Origin: Nocardioides pinisoli
Lineage (GTDB): Bacteria > Actinomycetota > Actinomycetes > Propionibacteriales > Nocardioidaceae
Assembly: GCF_024199985.1 (NCBI RefSeq)
Contig: NZ_JANARS010000006.1
Coordinates: 248,001 to 312,000, forward strand
Length of the DNA: 64,000 bases
Direction of reading: 5' to 3'
The position numbers and the translations under genes are program-made. Below the pieces are notes generated by a model, which saw only the letters and a list, made by a program, of their open reading frames with translations, made no database searches and was not told the DNA's origin. This document shows positions 26,130 through 34,221 of this stretch, piece by piece (position 1 is the stretch's first letter; each line of letters starts with the position of its first letter).

Positions 26130-29030
26130 TCAGCTGCAGCCGCTGGTGCTCCCGCAGCCCTCGCACACGTAGCAGGACCCAGCCGGGCGCATCTTCGTCC
26201 CGCAGGTCATGCAGAGCGGGGAGTCGACGGCGGTGCCGGTGAGCTTCTCGAAGAGCTCGGCGGTCGTCTTGGCCTCGCCGGTGGTCACCTGGGCCGGGAC
26301 CTCGCGGGCCTCGGACCCGTGGGTGTCCTTGGTCTCGATCTCCTCGGCCTCGACGACCTCGGCCGCAGCGGAGGACGAGGCCGGCGTCGTGAGCTCGGCG
26401 GCCGAGCCGGTCTCCTCGACGAGCGGCTCGTAGGAGCCGGTCTCGAGGTGGCGCTGGCGCTCCTCGGCGGAGTAGATGCCGAGCATCGACCGCTCCTCGA
26501 AGGACAGGTAGTCCAGGGCGAGGCGGCGGAAGATGTAGTCCATGATCGACTGCGACATCCGCACGTCCGGGTCGTCGGTGAGGCCGGCGGGCTCGAAGCG
26601 CAGGTTGGTGAACTTCGAGACGTAGGTCTCCAGCGGGACGCCGTACTGCAGGCCGATCGACACCGCGATCGAGAAGGCGTCCATCACGCCGGCCAGGGTC
26701 GAGCCCTGCTTGCCGAGCTTGAGGAAGACTTCGCCGAGCTGGCCGTCGTCGTGGGCGCCGGAGGTCATGTAGCCCTCGGCACCGCCGACGGTGAACGACG
26801 TCGTACGGGAGACGCGCGACTTCGGCAGGCGCTTGCGGACCGGGGCGTAGACGACCTTCTCCACGACCTTGGTCTCGACCTCGGCCGCGTCGGAGGCGGC
26901 CTTGTCGGCGGCGTCCTTCTTTGCCTTGCCGCCACCGTCGGAGAGCGGCTGGCCGACCTTGCAGTTGTCGCGGTAGATCGCGGTGGCCTTGAGGCCGAGC
27001 TTCCACGACTGCAGGTAGACGTCCTCGATCTCCTCGACCGTGGCCGTCTCCGGCAGGTTGACCGTCTTGGAGATCGCGCCGGACAGGAACGGCTGGCAGG
27101 CCGCCATCATCCGCACGTGGCCCATCGGCTTGAGCGAGCGGGCGCCCATCGCGGTGTCGAAGATCTCGTAGTGCTCGGCCTTGAGGCCGGGGGCGTCGAC
27201 GACGTGGCCGTGCTCGGCGATGTAGGCGACGATCGCCTCGACCTGCTCCTCCTGGTAGCCCATCTTCTTCAGGGCCCGCGGGATGGTCTGGTTGACGATC
27301 TGCATGGAGCCGCCGCCGACGAGCTTCTTGAACTTCACCAGCGAGAAGTCGGGCTCGATGCCGGTGGTGTCGCAGTCCATCATGAAGCCGATGGTGCCGG
27401 TGGGCGCGAGCACCGAGGCCTGCGCGTTGCGGAAGCCGTTCTTCTCACCGGTCTTGATCACGTCGGCCCACGCCTTGGTGGCCAGCTTGTGCACGCGGCC
27501 GTCCTCGGTGTGCAGCACGCGTACGACGTCGTTGGCCGCCTGGTGCTTGCGCATCACGCGCTTGTGGGCCTCGGCGTTGCGGGCGTAGCCGGCGTAGGGG
27601 CCGACGATCCCGGCGAGCTCGGCGCTGCGCTTGTAGGACGTACCGGTCATGAGCGAGGTGATCGCGGCAGCCATCGAGCGGCCACCCTCGGAGTCGTAAC
27701 CCAGGCCCATCGCCATCAGCAGTGCGCCGAGGTTGGCGTAGCCGATGCCGAGCTGGCGGTAGTCGACGGTGGTCTTGCCGATCGCCTCGGTCGGGAAGTC
27801 GGCGAAGCAGATCGAGATGTCCATCGCGGTGATGATGAACTCGACGGCCTTCGCGAAGAGGGCGGCGTCGAAGGTGTCGTCGTCCTTGAGGAACTTCAGC
27901 AGGTTGAGCGACGCGAGGTTGCACGACGAGTTGTCGAGCGACATGTACTCCGAGCACGGGTTGGACGCGGTGATGCGGCCGGTCTCGGGGTTGGTGTGCC
28001 AGTCGTTGATCGTGTCGTCGTACTGCAGGCCCGGGTCGGCGCACTCCCACGCGGCCTGGCTGATCTTGCGGAACAGGTCGCGGGCGTCGACGGTCTCGAT
28101 GACCTCGCCGGTGCCGCGGGCGCGCAGGCCGAACTCGGTGCCGTCCTCGACCGCACGCATGAACTCGTCGGTCACGCGGACCGAGTTGTTGGCGTTCTGG
28201 TACTGCACCGAGGTGATGTCGGCGCCGCCGAGGTCCATGTCGAAGCCGGCGTCGCGCAGCGCGCGGATCTTGTCCTCCTCGCGCGCCTTGGTCATCACGA
28301 ACTCCTCGATGTCGGGGTGGTCGACGTCGAGGACGACCATCTTGGCCGCACGACGCGTCGCGCCGCCCGACTTGATGGTGCCCGCGGACGCGTCGGCGCC
28401 GCGCATGAAGGAGACGGGACCCGACGCCGTACCGCCGGAGGACAGCAGCTCCTTGGAGGAGCGGATGCGGGAGAGGTTGAGGCCGGCACCGGAGCCGCCC
28501 TTGAAGATGAAGCCCTCCTCCTTGTACCAGTTGAGGATCGAGTCCATCGAGTCGTCGACCGAGAGGATGAAGCAGGCCGAGACCTGCTGCGGCGACGGGG
28601 TGCCGACGTTGAACCACACGGGCGAGTTGAAGGAGAAGTACTGGTTGACCAGCAGCCAGGTCAGCTCGTGCTCGAAGATCTCCGCGTCGGCGTCGCCGGC
28701 GAAGTAGCCGTTGTCGATGCCGGCCTTCGTGTAGGTCTTCACGACCCGGTCGATGAGCTGCTTGAGGCTCCACTCGCGGGCGTCGGTGCCGACGGCGCCG
28801 CGGAAGTACTTGGTGGTGACGATGGTCGAGGCGTTGACCGACCAGAAGTCGGGGAACTCCACGCCGCGCTGCTCGAAGACGGTCTCGCCGGTCTTCCAGT
28901 TCTGCTGGACGACGTCGCGACGCTCCCACGTGATGGCGTCGTAGGGGTGCGTGCCCTCGGTGCTGAAGACGCGCTCCAGCTTCAGGCCCTTGCCCCTCGC
29001 CTTGGCGCGGGTGCTCACCGTCTCGGTCAT
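26130..29030 (-). CDS. nrdJ: Vitamin B12-dependent (class II) ribonucleotide reductase
   Basis: A 966-residue enzyme that reduces ribonucleotides to deoxyribonucleotides using adenosylcobalamin, independent of oxygen. Visible features are the substrate-site core GGSGAGLNLSRIRSS (near 180), active-site NPCSEYM (near 355), the glycyl/B12-barrel segment VLAPTGTIGFMMDCDTTGIEPDFS (near 540) and a C-terminal zinc-ribbon tail with CMTCG and CYVCEGCG that resembles the thioredoxin-reducible tail. A ~100-residue acidic/alanine-rich linker (about 840-920) separates catalytic body and tail. The ATG has AGAGGAA upstream. It follows nrdR after a 116-nt gap with a stem-loop; NrdR boxes lie before nrdR. Confidence 0.96.
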   Translation of the reverse strand: MTETVSTRAKARGKGLKLERVFSTEGTHPYDAITWERRDVVQQNWKTGETVFEQRGVEFPDFWSVNASTIVTTKYFRGAVGTDAREWSLKQLIDRVVKTYTKAGIDNGYFAGDADAEIFEHELTWLLVNQYFSFNSPVWFNVGTPSPQQVSACFILSVDDSMDSILNWYKEEGFIFKGGSGAGLNLSRIRSSKELLSSGGTASGPVSFMRGADASAGTIKSGGATRRAAKMVVLDVDHPDIEEFVMTKAREEDKIRALRDAGFDMDLGGADITSVQYQNANNSVRVTDEFMRAVEDGTEFGLRARGTGEVIETVDARDLFRKISQAAWECADPGLQYDDTINDWHTNPETGRITASNPCSEYMSLDNSSCNLASLNLLKFLKDDDTFDAALFAKAVEFIITAMDISICFADFPTEAIGKTTVDYRQLGIGYANLGALLMAMGLGYDSEGGRSMAAAITSLMTGTSYKRSAELAGIVGPYAGYARNAEAHKRVMRKHQAANDVVRVLHTEDGRVHKLATKAWADVIKTGEKNGFRNAQASVLAPTGTIGFMMDCDTTGIEPDFSLVKFKKLVGGGSMQIVNQTIPRALKKMGYQEEQVEAIVAYIAEHGHVVDAPGLKAEHYEIFDTAMGARSLKPMGHVRMMAACQPFLSGAISKTVNLPETATVEEIEDVYLQSWKLGLKATAIYRDNCKVGQPLSDGGGKAKKDAADKAASDAAEVETKVVEKVVYAPVRKRLPKSRVSRTTSFTVGGAEGYMTSGAHDDGQLGEVFLKLGKQGSTLAGVMDAFSIAVSIGLQYGVPLETYVSKFTNLRFEPAGLTDDPDVRMSQSIMDYIFRRLALDYLSFEERSMLGIYSAEERQRHLETGSYEPLVEETGSAAELTTPASSSAAAEVVEAEEIETKDTHGSEAREVPAQVTTGEAKTTAELFEKLTGTAVDSPLCMTCGTKMRPAGSCYVCEGCGSTSGCS

Positions 29031-29102
29031 GGAGTTCCTCTGTCCCTCGTGGATTGGGTGGTGGGTTTGGTGCTGGCGCGAGTCGTCTCGCGGGGGTTGT
29101 GA

Positions 29103-29136
29103 GCCCGGCAGGCAGCTTCCCCACTACCTGCCGGGC
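29103..29136 (-). terminator. Stem-loop between nrdR and nrdJ
   Basis: GCCCGGCAGG (29103-29112) pairs perfectly with CCTGCCGGGC (29127-29136) around a 14-nt loop. It may be a partial terminator or an RNA-processing site setting the nrdR:nrdJ ratio, since both genes probably share the upstream promoter. Confidence 0.55.
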
Positions 29137-29146
29137 CGTCTGGGGG

Positions 29147-29623
29147 TCAGCCCGTGTGCACGGGCTGATCGTCGGCGGCTCGCTCGAGCCGCAGCATCTT
29201 GATCTCGGCGTCGAAGTCGTCGACCGACTCGAACGCGCGGTAGACCGAGGCGAAGCGGAGGTAGGCCACCTCGTCGAGCGCCCGCAGCGGCGCCAGGATC
29301 GCGAGGCCGACGTCGTTGGCGTCGAACTCGGCCTGCCCGCTCAGGCGCAGGGCGTCCTCGACCTCCTGGCCGAGGCAGGCGAGCTGGGCATCGGAGACCG
29401 GGCGGCCCTTGCAGGCCTTGCGGACGCCAGCGATCGCCTTGTCGCGGTTGAACGGCTCGGTCGCGCCGGAACGCTTGAGCACGGTGAGCTGCATCTTCTC
29501 GACCGTCGTGAACCGGCGGTCGCAGGCCGCGCACGTGCGGCGACGACGGATCGAACCGCCGTCGTCGGCGACCCGGGAGTCGAGGACCTTGGTGTCCTCG
29601 TTCTTGCAGTAGGGACAGTGCAT
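29147..29623 (-). CDS. nrdR: Transcriptional repressor NrdR
   Basis: A 158-residue protein starting [17 protein letters not shown] with the zinc ribbon CPYC...[10 protein letters not shown] (residues 3-35) and an ATP-cone domain ([31 protein letters not shown], residues ~48-80). NrdR senses ATP/dATP and represses ribonucleotide reductase genes by binding paired NrdR boxes. The ATG at 29623 follows GAGGAGGA. Operon nrdR-nrdJ is the common actinobacterial arrangement. Confidence 0.96.
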   Translation of the reverse strand: MHCPYCKNEDTKVLDSRVADDGGSIRRRRTCAACDRRFTTVEKMQLTVLKRSGATEPFNRDKAIAGVRKACKGRPVSDAQLACLGQEVEDALRLSGQAEFDANDVGLAILAPLRALDEVAYLRFASVYRAFESVDDFDAEIKMLRLERAADDQPVHTG

Positions 29624-29742
29624 GCTGGTCCTCCTCTCGGACGTCTCAGGGCGCGCTTCATACACCCGTACAACGGGGTGCCGGCTGGGGATGTTCCTGT
29701 GGACAACTAGCCTGTAGCTGTGCGGTTCGCCCTCTGGCCTGT
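29624..29742. other. nrdR leader region
   Basis: Between the nrdR start and the paired boxes. It has a third, weaker CTAG..TGTAG-like match (about 29707-29717). No B12 riboswitch could be recognised; the region is short for one. Together with the rest of the gap to 29978 it makes ~355 nt with no gene. Confidence 0.4.
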
Positions 29743-29789
29743 GCACCAGATGTGGATAACTACAGCGGTGTAACTACTAGATGTAGTGG
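29743..29789. promoter_or_regulatory. Pair of probable NrdR boxes
   Basis: CCAGATGTGG (29746-29755) and CTAGATGTAG (29777-29786) agree at 8 of 10 bases and are exactly 31 bp apart, three helical turns, which is the standard spacing of tandem NrdR boxes. The second is embedded in an imperfect palindrome (CTAC-TAGAT-GTAG). They lie ~120-165 bp before nrdR, consistent with repression of nrdR-nrdJ. Confidence 0.65.
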
Positions 29790-29978
29790 TAACCGTACGC
29801 CCCGGCCACAACGCATGGCAAGCGAACGCGTGAAGTCCGCGAGGCAATTTCTGAGCACGTCCCTGACCTGCGGTTTTGGGCGGATGTGCGTCTCCCGACC
29901 GGCGCGCCGCACGACGTCTCGCGTCGCTTCCGGGCGGTTCCCGTGCCCCCATCAGGCCGCGTCCGACACAATGACCTC

Positions 29979-30317
29979 GTGTCCACGGGGGGTAAGCGAG
30001 CAGGGTCGCGGAGGGCCGCTCCGGCGCCACGCACCCTCAACAAGGCTGCCCTCGGACTCGGCGCCGCGATCACCCTCTGCGTGGTCGCCTGGGGCTACCT
30101 CGTCTACGCCGCCATCGACTTCGGTACGGCGGCGCGCGGGGGCACCGGCGGCTCGGCCTGGAGCTTCATGGCACTGGCCTGCCTCGGCGCGATCGTGTGC
30201 CTCTTCGTCGGCCTGCTGCTGGTCGCCCGGCTCATGCGGGTCCTCGGGATCACGACCCCGCCGCCGTCCGACGACGCTCCCCCGCGTCCCGTCGGCGGGA
30301 AGCGCGCCGCTCGCTGA
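29979..30317 (+). CDS. Small two-helix membrane protein
   Basis: A 112-residue protein: a basic N-terminus, TM1 (AALGLGAAITLCVVAWGYLVYAA, about 22-44), a short glycine-rich loop, TM2 (FMALACLGAIVCLFVGLLLVARLM, about 60-83) and a proline-rich basic tail. This type is common in actinobacteria near nrdR/lexA but has no known role. The GTG at 29979 is favoured: a CACAAT hexamer ends 6 nt before it, as in leaderless transcripts. Longer in-frame starts overlap the presumed promoter. Confidence 0.72.
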   Translation: MSTGGKRAGSRRAAPAPRTLNKAALGLGAAITLCVVAWGYLVYAAIDFGTAARGGTGGSAWSFMALACLGAIVCLFVGLLLVARLMRVLGITTPPPSDDAPPRPVGGKRAAR

Positions 30318-30338
30318 TCGCCCCTGCCGCGCCCTTGC

Positions 30339-30377
30339 GCGGTGGCTGTGGTCCACCCGGTGGACCACAGGGACCGC
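30339..30377. repeat. Hairpin element family 1, copy A
   Basis: GCGGTGGCTGTGGTCCA (30339-30355) and TGGACCACAGGGACCGC (30361-30377) form a 17-bp stem with two mismatches around CCCGG. Near-identical elements occur at 54269-54309 and 55358-55398. It sits between convergent genes and could act as a two-way terminator. Confidence 0.75.
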
Positions 30378-30378
30378 A

Positions 30379-31161
30379 CTACTCGAGGACGAGCTGCGGG
30401 AGCGCCTCGACGACCTCGAGGTCCTCCTCGTCCCCCTCGACCGTCAGGGTGTCCGGGATCGACGTCCACTCCCCCTCCCCGATGCGGTACTCGCCCGCAT
30501 AGGTCGTGTCCACGCGTACGACGACGTCGCCGGTGCGCGCGTACTGGTGGGTGATCTCCAGGTCGGGGTGCGGGCTCCCGGGGCTGGCGGTCGTGGTGCT
30601 GGTGTCGTCGCCGAAGTAGTAGGTGTAGGAGACCGGCACCGCGCGGATCACCACCGACTGGCCGGCGATCGTGAGGGACTGGTCGATCGACTGGTGGTCG
30701 GGTGTGTAGAAGTTGGTGTCGAAGTTGACCAGCGTGCGCCCGCCGCGCGGCTGAACGACGAGCTCGGACGACGGCCAGGCGATCCGCTTGAACTCGCGGA
30801 GGACCAGCTTCGCGATGTCGATCTCCTGCACCGCGTTGTCCGGCACGCACACGTCGCCTACGTCGACTCCGTCCCGGAAGATGTCGTGGACGTAGCCGGG
30901 CTGGCCGCCCTCCTCGCACTCGACGTGCTCGACACAGATGCCGCCGTTGCCGCACTGGATGGCGACCACCCAGGTGTGCGTCTCGCCAGACGAGCTAGAG
31001 GCCTCATAGTCGGCGAAACTCCACATGCAGGTACTACTGGCACCCCAGAGGCCAACGCTCTCTGAACAATTTCCCTCTGCGTGAGATGGCGGAGCCGGAC
31101 TGATCAAGGTCGCACAGATCACGAGCAGGAGACCGGCGTACCGCGATACCGAGGTTGCCAT
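30379..31161 (-). CDS. Secreted protein with PKD-like beta domain
   Basis: A 260-residue protein with an N-terminal signal peptide (YAGLLLVICATLISPAPPSHA), a cysteine-containing N-terminal region (SESVGLWGASSTCMW; QCGNGGICVEHVECEEGG) and a C-terminal PKD-like domain recognisable by SYTYYFGDD (the YxWDFGDG-type motif) and DLEITHQYARTGDVVVRVDTTYAGEYRI. Such proteins are exported and adhesive or structural; the function is unknown. The ATG follows the upstream lipoprotein stop by 2 nt (TAG TG ATG), so the pair is coupled. Confidence 0.8.
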   Translation of the reverse strand: MATSVSRYAGLLLVICATLISPAPPSHAEGNCSESVGLWGASSTCMWSFADYEASSSSGETHTWVVAIQCGNGGICVEHVECEEGGQPGYVHDIFRDGVDVGDVCVPDNAVQEIDIAKLVLREFKRIAWPSSELVVQPRGGRTLVNFDTNFYTPDHQSIDQSLTIAGQSVVIRAVPVSYTYYFGDDTSTTTASPGSPHPDLEITHQYARTGDVVVRVDTTYAGEYRIGEGEWTSIPDTLTVEGDEEDLEVVEALPQLVLE

Positions 31162-31163
31162 CA

Positions 31164-31679
31164 CTAGCGCCGCGCGTAGTGGGCCACACGCCAACTGTCG
31201 CCACGGCCTGCCAAGGTCACGACGTATTTACCGGTCCCAGCCGGATACTCGTCCTGCACATCGTCTTGCGCGTTTCGGACGATGGTTTCAGGCGTCTGCA
31301 TATCGAGTTCGAACGTCGGCGGTTCTTTCCCAACGCGTCTCAGCAAGGTGATCTTCGAGCCACCAAACTCAATCGATCCACCCGCGCCGTAGACCTCTTG
31401 CACGGTCCGGATCAGGTCCGCACAGGCCTGGCATCCCTTCGATATCGCGCGGAACGCTTCAACATTCCCAGTCACCTGCATCTCGTCGCCCGCCTTTACC
31501 CAGCGGCGGACAAACGCCTCCGGGCTCTCCGCCTCGGGCGTCTCCAACTCCGTCGGCGTCGGCGTCGGCGAGGAGCTGGTCGGCTCGGGGATCTTGGGCG
31601 CGGGCTCGGGGTCGTCCGAGCACCCGGCGAGGAGGGCGGGGACCGCGAGAGCGAACGCGAGTGCGCGGCGTACGTGCAT
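31164..31679 (-). CDS. DUF6318-type lipoprotein
   Basis: A 171-residue lipoprotein: signal ALAFALAVPALLAGC with lipobox LAGC (Cys ~20), a P/S/T/E-rich linker (residues ~25-50) and a domain of ~120 residues with SPEAFVRRWVKAGDEMQVTG and a CxxC pair in ISKGCQACADLI, features of the DUF6318 family in Nocardioidaceae and relatives. Function unknown. It is co-transcribed with the PKD-like secreted protein downstream, and the 73-bp tandem array lies directly upstream. Confidence 0.83.
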   Translation of the reverse strand: MHVRRALAFALAVPALLAGCSDDPEPAPKIPEPTSSSPTPTPTELETPEAESPEAFVRRWVKAGDEMQVTGNVEAFRAISKGCQACADLIRTVQEVYGAGGSIEFGGSKITLLRRVGKEPPTFELDMQTPETIVRNAQDDVQDEYPAGTGKYVVTLAGRGDSWRVAHYARR

Positions 31680-31786
31680 GAGGTGCCTTCCCGAGAACAA
31701 CGTCAGCACCGCCGAAACTACCCATCCGAGCGTGGGTCGAACCAGAGCGACGGCAAAACCTGTGGAGAACTTGCGCGGCGCGCGCG
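31680..31786. other. Upstream region of the lipoprotein gene
   Basis: About 107 nt that should hold the promoter of the lipoprotein/PKD gene pair. No clear box is seen. It begins a 686-nt gene-free stretch dominated by the tandem array and a terminator. Confidence 0.4.
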
Positions 31787-32202
31787 GTGGCGGCACATGA
31801 CACCGGACCGGCCGCCCAAGCTGCGATCTGCCGCCACCCCCAGCGCCGTACGGCCGAAGGTGGCAGCACATGACACCGGACCGGCCGTCCAAGCTGCGAC
31901 CCGCCGCCACCCCCAGCGCCGTACGGCCCAAGGTGGCGGCAGACGACACCGGACCGGCCGTCCAAGCTGCGACCCGCCGCCACCCCCAGCGCCGCACCGC
32001 CGAAGGTGGCGGCACATCACACCGGACCAGCCGTCCAAGCTGCGACCCGCCGCCACCCCCAGCGCCGTACGGCCGAAGGTGGCGGCAGATGGCACCCCGG
32101 CAGCCCTCCGAGATGCGATCTGCCGCCACCCCCAGCGCCGTACGGCCGAAGGTGGCGGCACATGACACCCCGGCAGCCCTCCGAGATGCGATCTGCCGCC
32201 AC
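31787..32202. repeat. 73-bp tandem repeat array with conserved hairpin
   Basis: The sequence CCGCCAC starts at 31831, 31904, 31977, 32050, 32123 and 32196, an exact 73-bp period. Each full unit has a ~40-nt conserved part in which TGCCGCCAC pairs with GTGGCGGCA around CCCCAGCGCCGTACGGCCGA (itself holding the palindrome GCCGTACGGC). A more variable ~33-nt part follows. The variable parts fall into two types: four related to ACACCGGACCGGCCGTCCAAG and two related to CACCCCGGCAGCCCTCCGAG. The array begins and ends within the hairpin arms. All frames across it are repeat-like without ribosome sites, so it is not a gene. Confidence 0.9.
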
Positions 32203-32277
32203 CTTCCGGCTCGCACGACGGACCACCACCCCCGGGCCGCGAGACCAGCCAGCCGACGGGAACGAGGACGAAATGCG

Positions 32278-32309
32278 CCGAGGGGCGGGCCACTGGGCCC
32301 GCCCCTCGG
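32278..32309 (-). terminator. Terminator of the LysM gene
   Basis: CCGAGGGGCGGGCC (32278-32291) pairs perfectly with GGCCCGCCCCTCGG (32296-32309) around ACTG. It lies ~57 nt past the stop of the LysM gene on the minus strand. Confidence 0.75.
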
Positions 32310-32365
32310 TCTTCCCCTTTGGTTCCACCAGCCGGGGTCGAAGCGGCTGATGGAGGCCTCGCGCG

Positions 32366-32719
32366 TCAGTCGGAGACGACCGGGACGCGGAGCTTCTGGC
32401 CGGCCGAGAGGCCGGCGGACTCGAGGGCGTTGAGCCGCTCGATCTCGCTCATCATGGAGCGGACGTCGCCGTCGGTGGCGATCTCGCTGGCGATCCCCCA
32501 GAGGGTGTCGCCGGGCGCCACCTGGACGATCTCGGTCGGGGCGGGCTGGCCGGCCTCGTCGGTGCCGACGGCACCGCCGGCGAGCATGAAGGCCACGCCC
32601 AGCACCAGGAACAGGGAGGTCATGAAGACCACGAGCCGGCCCCGGCGGGTCAGGCGAACCGTCGACCGGGCGCGTGCCGGGGCGGGGGAGAAAGCGGGGG
32701 AAAGGCTGAGGGTGCTCAT
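32366..32719 (-). CDS. LysM membrane protein, SOS cell-division inhibitor-like (DivS/YneA/Rv2719c type)
   Basis: A 117-residue protein with a cytoplasmic basic tail, one transmembrane helix (LVVFMTSLFLVLGVAFMLAGG, about 30-50) and a C-terminal LysM domain (IVQVAPGDTLWGIASEIATD, about 64-83, through LSAGQKLRVPV). This layout and the position near lexA and nrdR match the SOS-induced division inhibitors Rv2719c and DivS. Several LexA-box-like sequences lie just upstream (32757-32889), supporting damage-inducible expression. The ATG at 32719 follows AGGAGG. Confidence 0.85.
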   Translation of the reverse strand: MSTLSLSPAFSPAPARARSTVRLTRRGRLVVFMTSLFLVLGVAFMLAGGAVGTDEAGQPAPTEIVQVAPGDTLWGIASEIATDGDVRSMMSEIERLNALESAGLSAGQKLRVPVVSD

Positions 32720-32756
32720 GGTGGCCTCCTGGGGAAGATTCAGCCGGGTTGTCTGT

Positions 32757-32889
32757 CGAACGAATGTCTAGTCGGACCCACCGACAGCGGCCTCGGCCAC
32801 CGGGCGTCGATCAGACGTTCGATCGAACATGTGTACGACGGTAGAGCACCTGTTCGAACAGGTCAAGCACCTGACCGAACGAATGTTCG
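32757..32889. promoter_or_regulatory. Cluster of LexA (SOS) box-like sequences
   Basis: CGAACGAATGTTCG (32876-32889) is a close match to the actinobacterial SOS box (CGAAC-N4-GTTCG). ACCTGTTCGAACAGGT (32848-32863) is a perfect palindrome with the same half-sites. CGAACATGTGTACG (32824-32837) and CGAACGAATGTCTA (32757-32770) are weaker copies. They lie between the divergent LysM and SQR-like genes and could control both. Confidence 0.75.
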
Positions 32890-32987
32890 AGGGGCCGGAA
32901 GGCCTGCGGAGGAGACCTCCAACGGTCCTACCGACGGCGCATGCCGAGGACGAGCGTGGAGGCAGTCGACACGAAACGGAGCACGTC

Positions 32988-34202
32988 ATGTCACGCAAGA
33001 AGGTCCTGGTCCTCGGCGGCAACTTCGCCGGTCTCACCGCCGCCCTGACCGTCAAGCACGAGCTGCACGGGGACGTCGACGTGACGGTCGTGTCGTCCTG
33101 CGACGACTTCCTCTTCACGCCCTCGCTGATCTGGGTGCCGTTCGGCAAGCGCATCCGCCGCGACATCACGTTCAAGGTGGGACCGACCTTCGAGGAGCAC
33201 CAGGTCGACTTCGTCCACGCCGAGGCGACCGCCATCGACCCGGTCGCCAAGCGTGTGGAGACGGCCGCCGGTCCCCAGGACTACGACTACCTCGTCATCG
33301 CCACCGGCTACCGCAACCGCTTCGACGTCATCCCCGGACTCGGCCAGGACGGCAACGCCCACACCATCACCACGATGGAGGACGCCCTCCACGCGGGCGA
33401 GGGCTGGCGCCGCTTCATCGACCGCGACGAGCCCGGCGACATCGTCATCGGCGCGACCCAGGGCGCCGGCTGCTTCGGCGCGGCGTACGAGTTCCTCTTC
33501 AACACCAGCTACCAGCTCAAGAAGGCCGGCCTGAAGGACAAGGTCAGGCTGACCTACGTGAGCGCCGAGCCGTTCCTCGGCCACTTCGGCATCGGCGGGC
33601 TCCCCCACGGCGAGAGCCTGCTCGGGATGTTCCTCAAGAAGGAGAAGATCCACGCCGTCCTCGACACCGCGATGGACCACGTCGACGAGGGCCGCCTGGT
33701 GCTCGCCGACGGGCGCACGATCGACTTCGGCTACGCGATGATCATCCCGCCGTTCTCCGGCCAGGAGGTCGTCCGCAAGGTCGAGGCGATCTCCGACGAC
33801 AACGGCTTCGTCAAGGTCCGCGACACCTACCAGAGCGAGGCCTACGACGACCTGTACGCCGTGGGCGTGGCCGCTGCGGTCGAGGTCCCGTGGACGACGG
33901 CGACGCCGGTGGGCATCCCCAAGACCGGCTTCCCGACCGAGCAGCAGGCCCACACGGCCGCGCTCAACATCGCCGCCCAGGTCCGGGGCGAGGAGCCGGC
34001 GGAGCACAAGGCGTTCGGCGACATCCCGGCGGTGTGCGTGATGGACGCCGGCAACAACGGAGTCGTGATCCTCGCCGACAAGATGCTGCCGCCGCGCAAG
34101 CACGGGGTGCTGATCCCCGGACCGCAGGCGCACGTGATGAAGCTGGGCTTCGAGAAGTACTTCCTCTGGAAGATGAAGCACGGCCAGGTGCGGCTGCCCT
34201 GA
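32988..34202 (+). CDS. Sulfide:quinone oxidoreductase-like FAD flavoprotein
   Basis: A 404-residue flavoprotein: FAD-binding VLVLGGNFAGLTAAL (residues 6-20), SCDDFLFTPSLIWVPFGKR (38-55), ATGYRN (105-110), a second nucleotide region around 150-170 and AVGVAAAVEVPW near 291. Cys162 (GAGCFGAA) and Cys350 (AVCVMDAG) sit where sulfide:quinone reductases have their two redox cysteines. A C-terminal amphipathic segment (FEKYFLWKMKHGQV) resembles the membrane anchor of that family. It probably oxidises sulfide or a related sulfur species with electrons passed to quinone. It is divergent from the LysM gene and shares its LexA-box region. The ATG at 32988 is the only start matching the family N-terminus. 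Confidence 0.82.
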   Translation: MSRKKVLVLGGNFAGLTAALTVKHELHGDVDVTVVSSCDDFLFTPSLIWVPFGKRIRRDITFKVGPTFEEHQVDFVHAEATAIDPVAKRVETAAGPQDYDYLVIATGYRNRFDVIPGLGQDGNAHTITTMEDALHAGEGWRRFIDRDEPGDIVIGATQGAGCFGAAYEFLFNTSYQLKKAGLKDKVRLTYVSAEPFLGHFGIGGLPHGESLLGMFLKKEKIHAVLDTAMDHVDEGRLVLADGRTIDFGYAMIIPPFSGQEVVRKVEAISDDNGFVKVRDTYQSEAYDDLYAVGVAAAVEVPWTTATPVGIPKTGFPTEQQAHTAALNIAAQVRGEEPAEHKAFGDIPAVCVMDAGNNGVVILADKMLPPRKHGVLIPGPQAHVMKLGFEKYFLWKMKHGQVRLP

Positions 34203-34221
34203 CCGTCCCGACCGGGGCCGG

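Noticed and set aside
26319..29102. 927-codon plus-strand frame opposite nrdJ
   Set aside because: Mirror frame of a strongly supported gene; codon usage and lack of motifs mark it as a shadow.
29624..29978. B12 riboswitch before the nrdR-nrdJ operon
   Set aside because: Looked for because NrdJ is B12-dependent; no conserved B12-box could be recognised, and the space is largely taken by NrdR boxes.
31787..32202. Possible CRISPR array
   Set aside because: Regular 73-bp period but the 'spacers' are homologous to each other and no cas genes are in the window.
31870..32433. Long open frames on both strands across the tandem array
   Set aside because: They arise from the GC-rich repeat itself, occur in several frames at once and lack ribosome sites.
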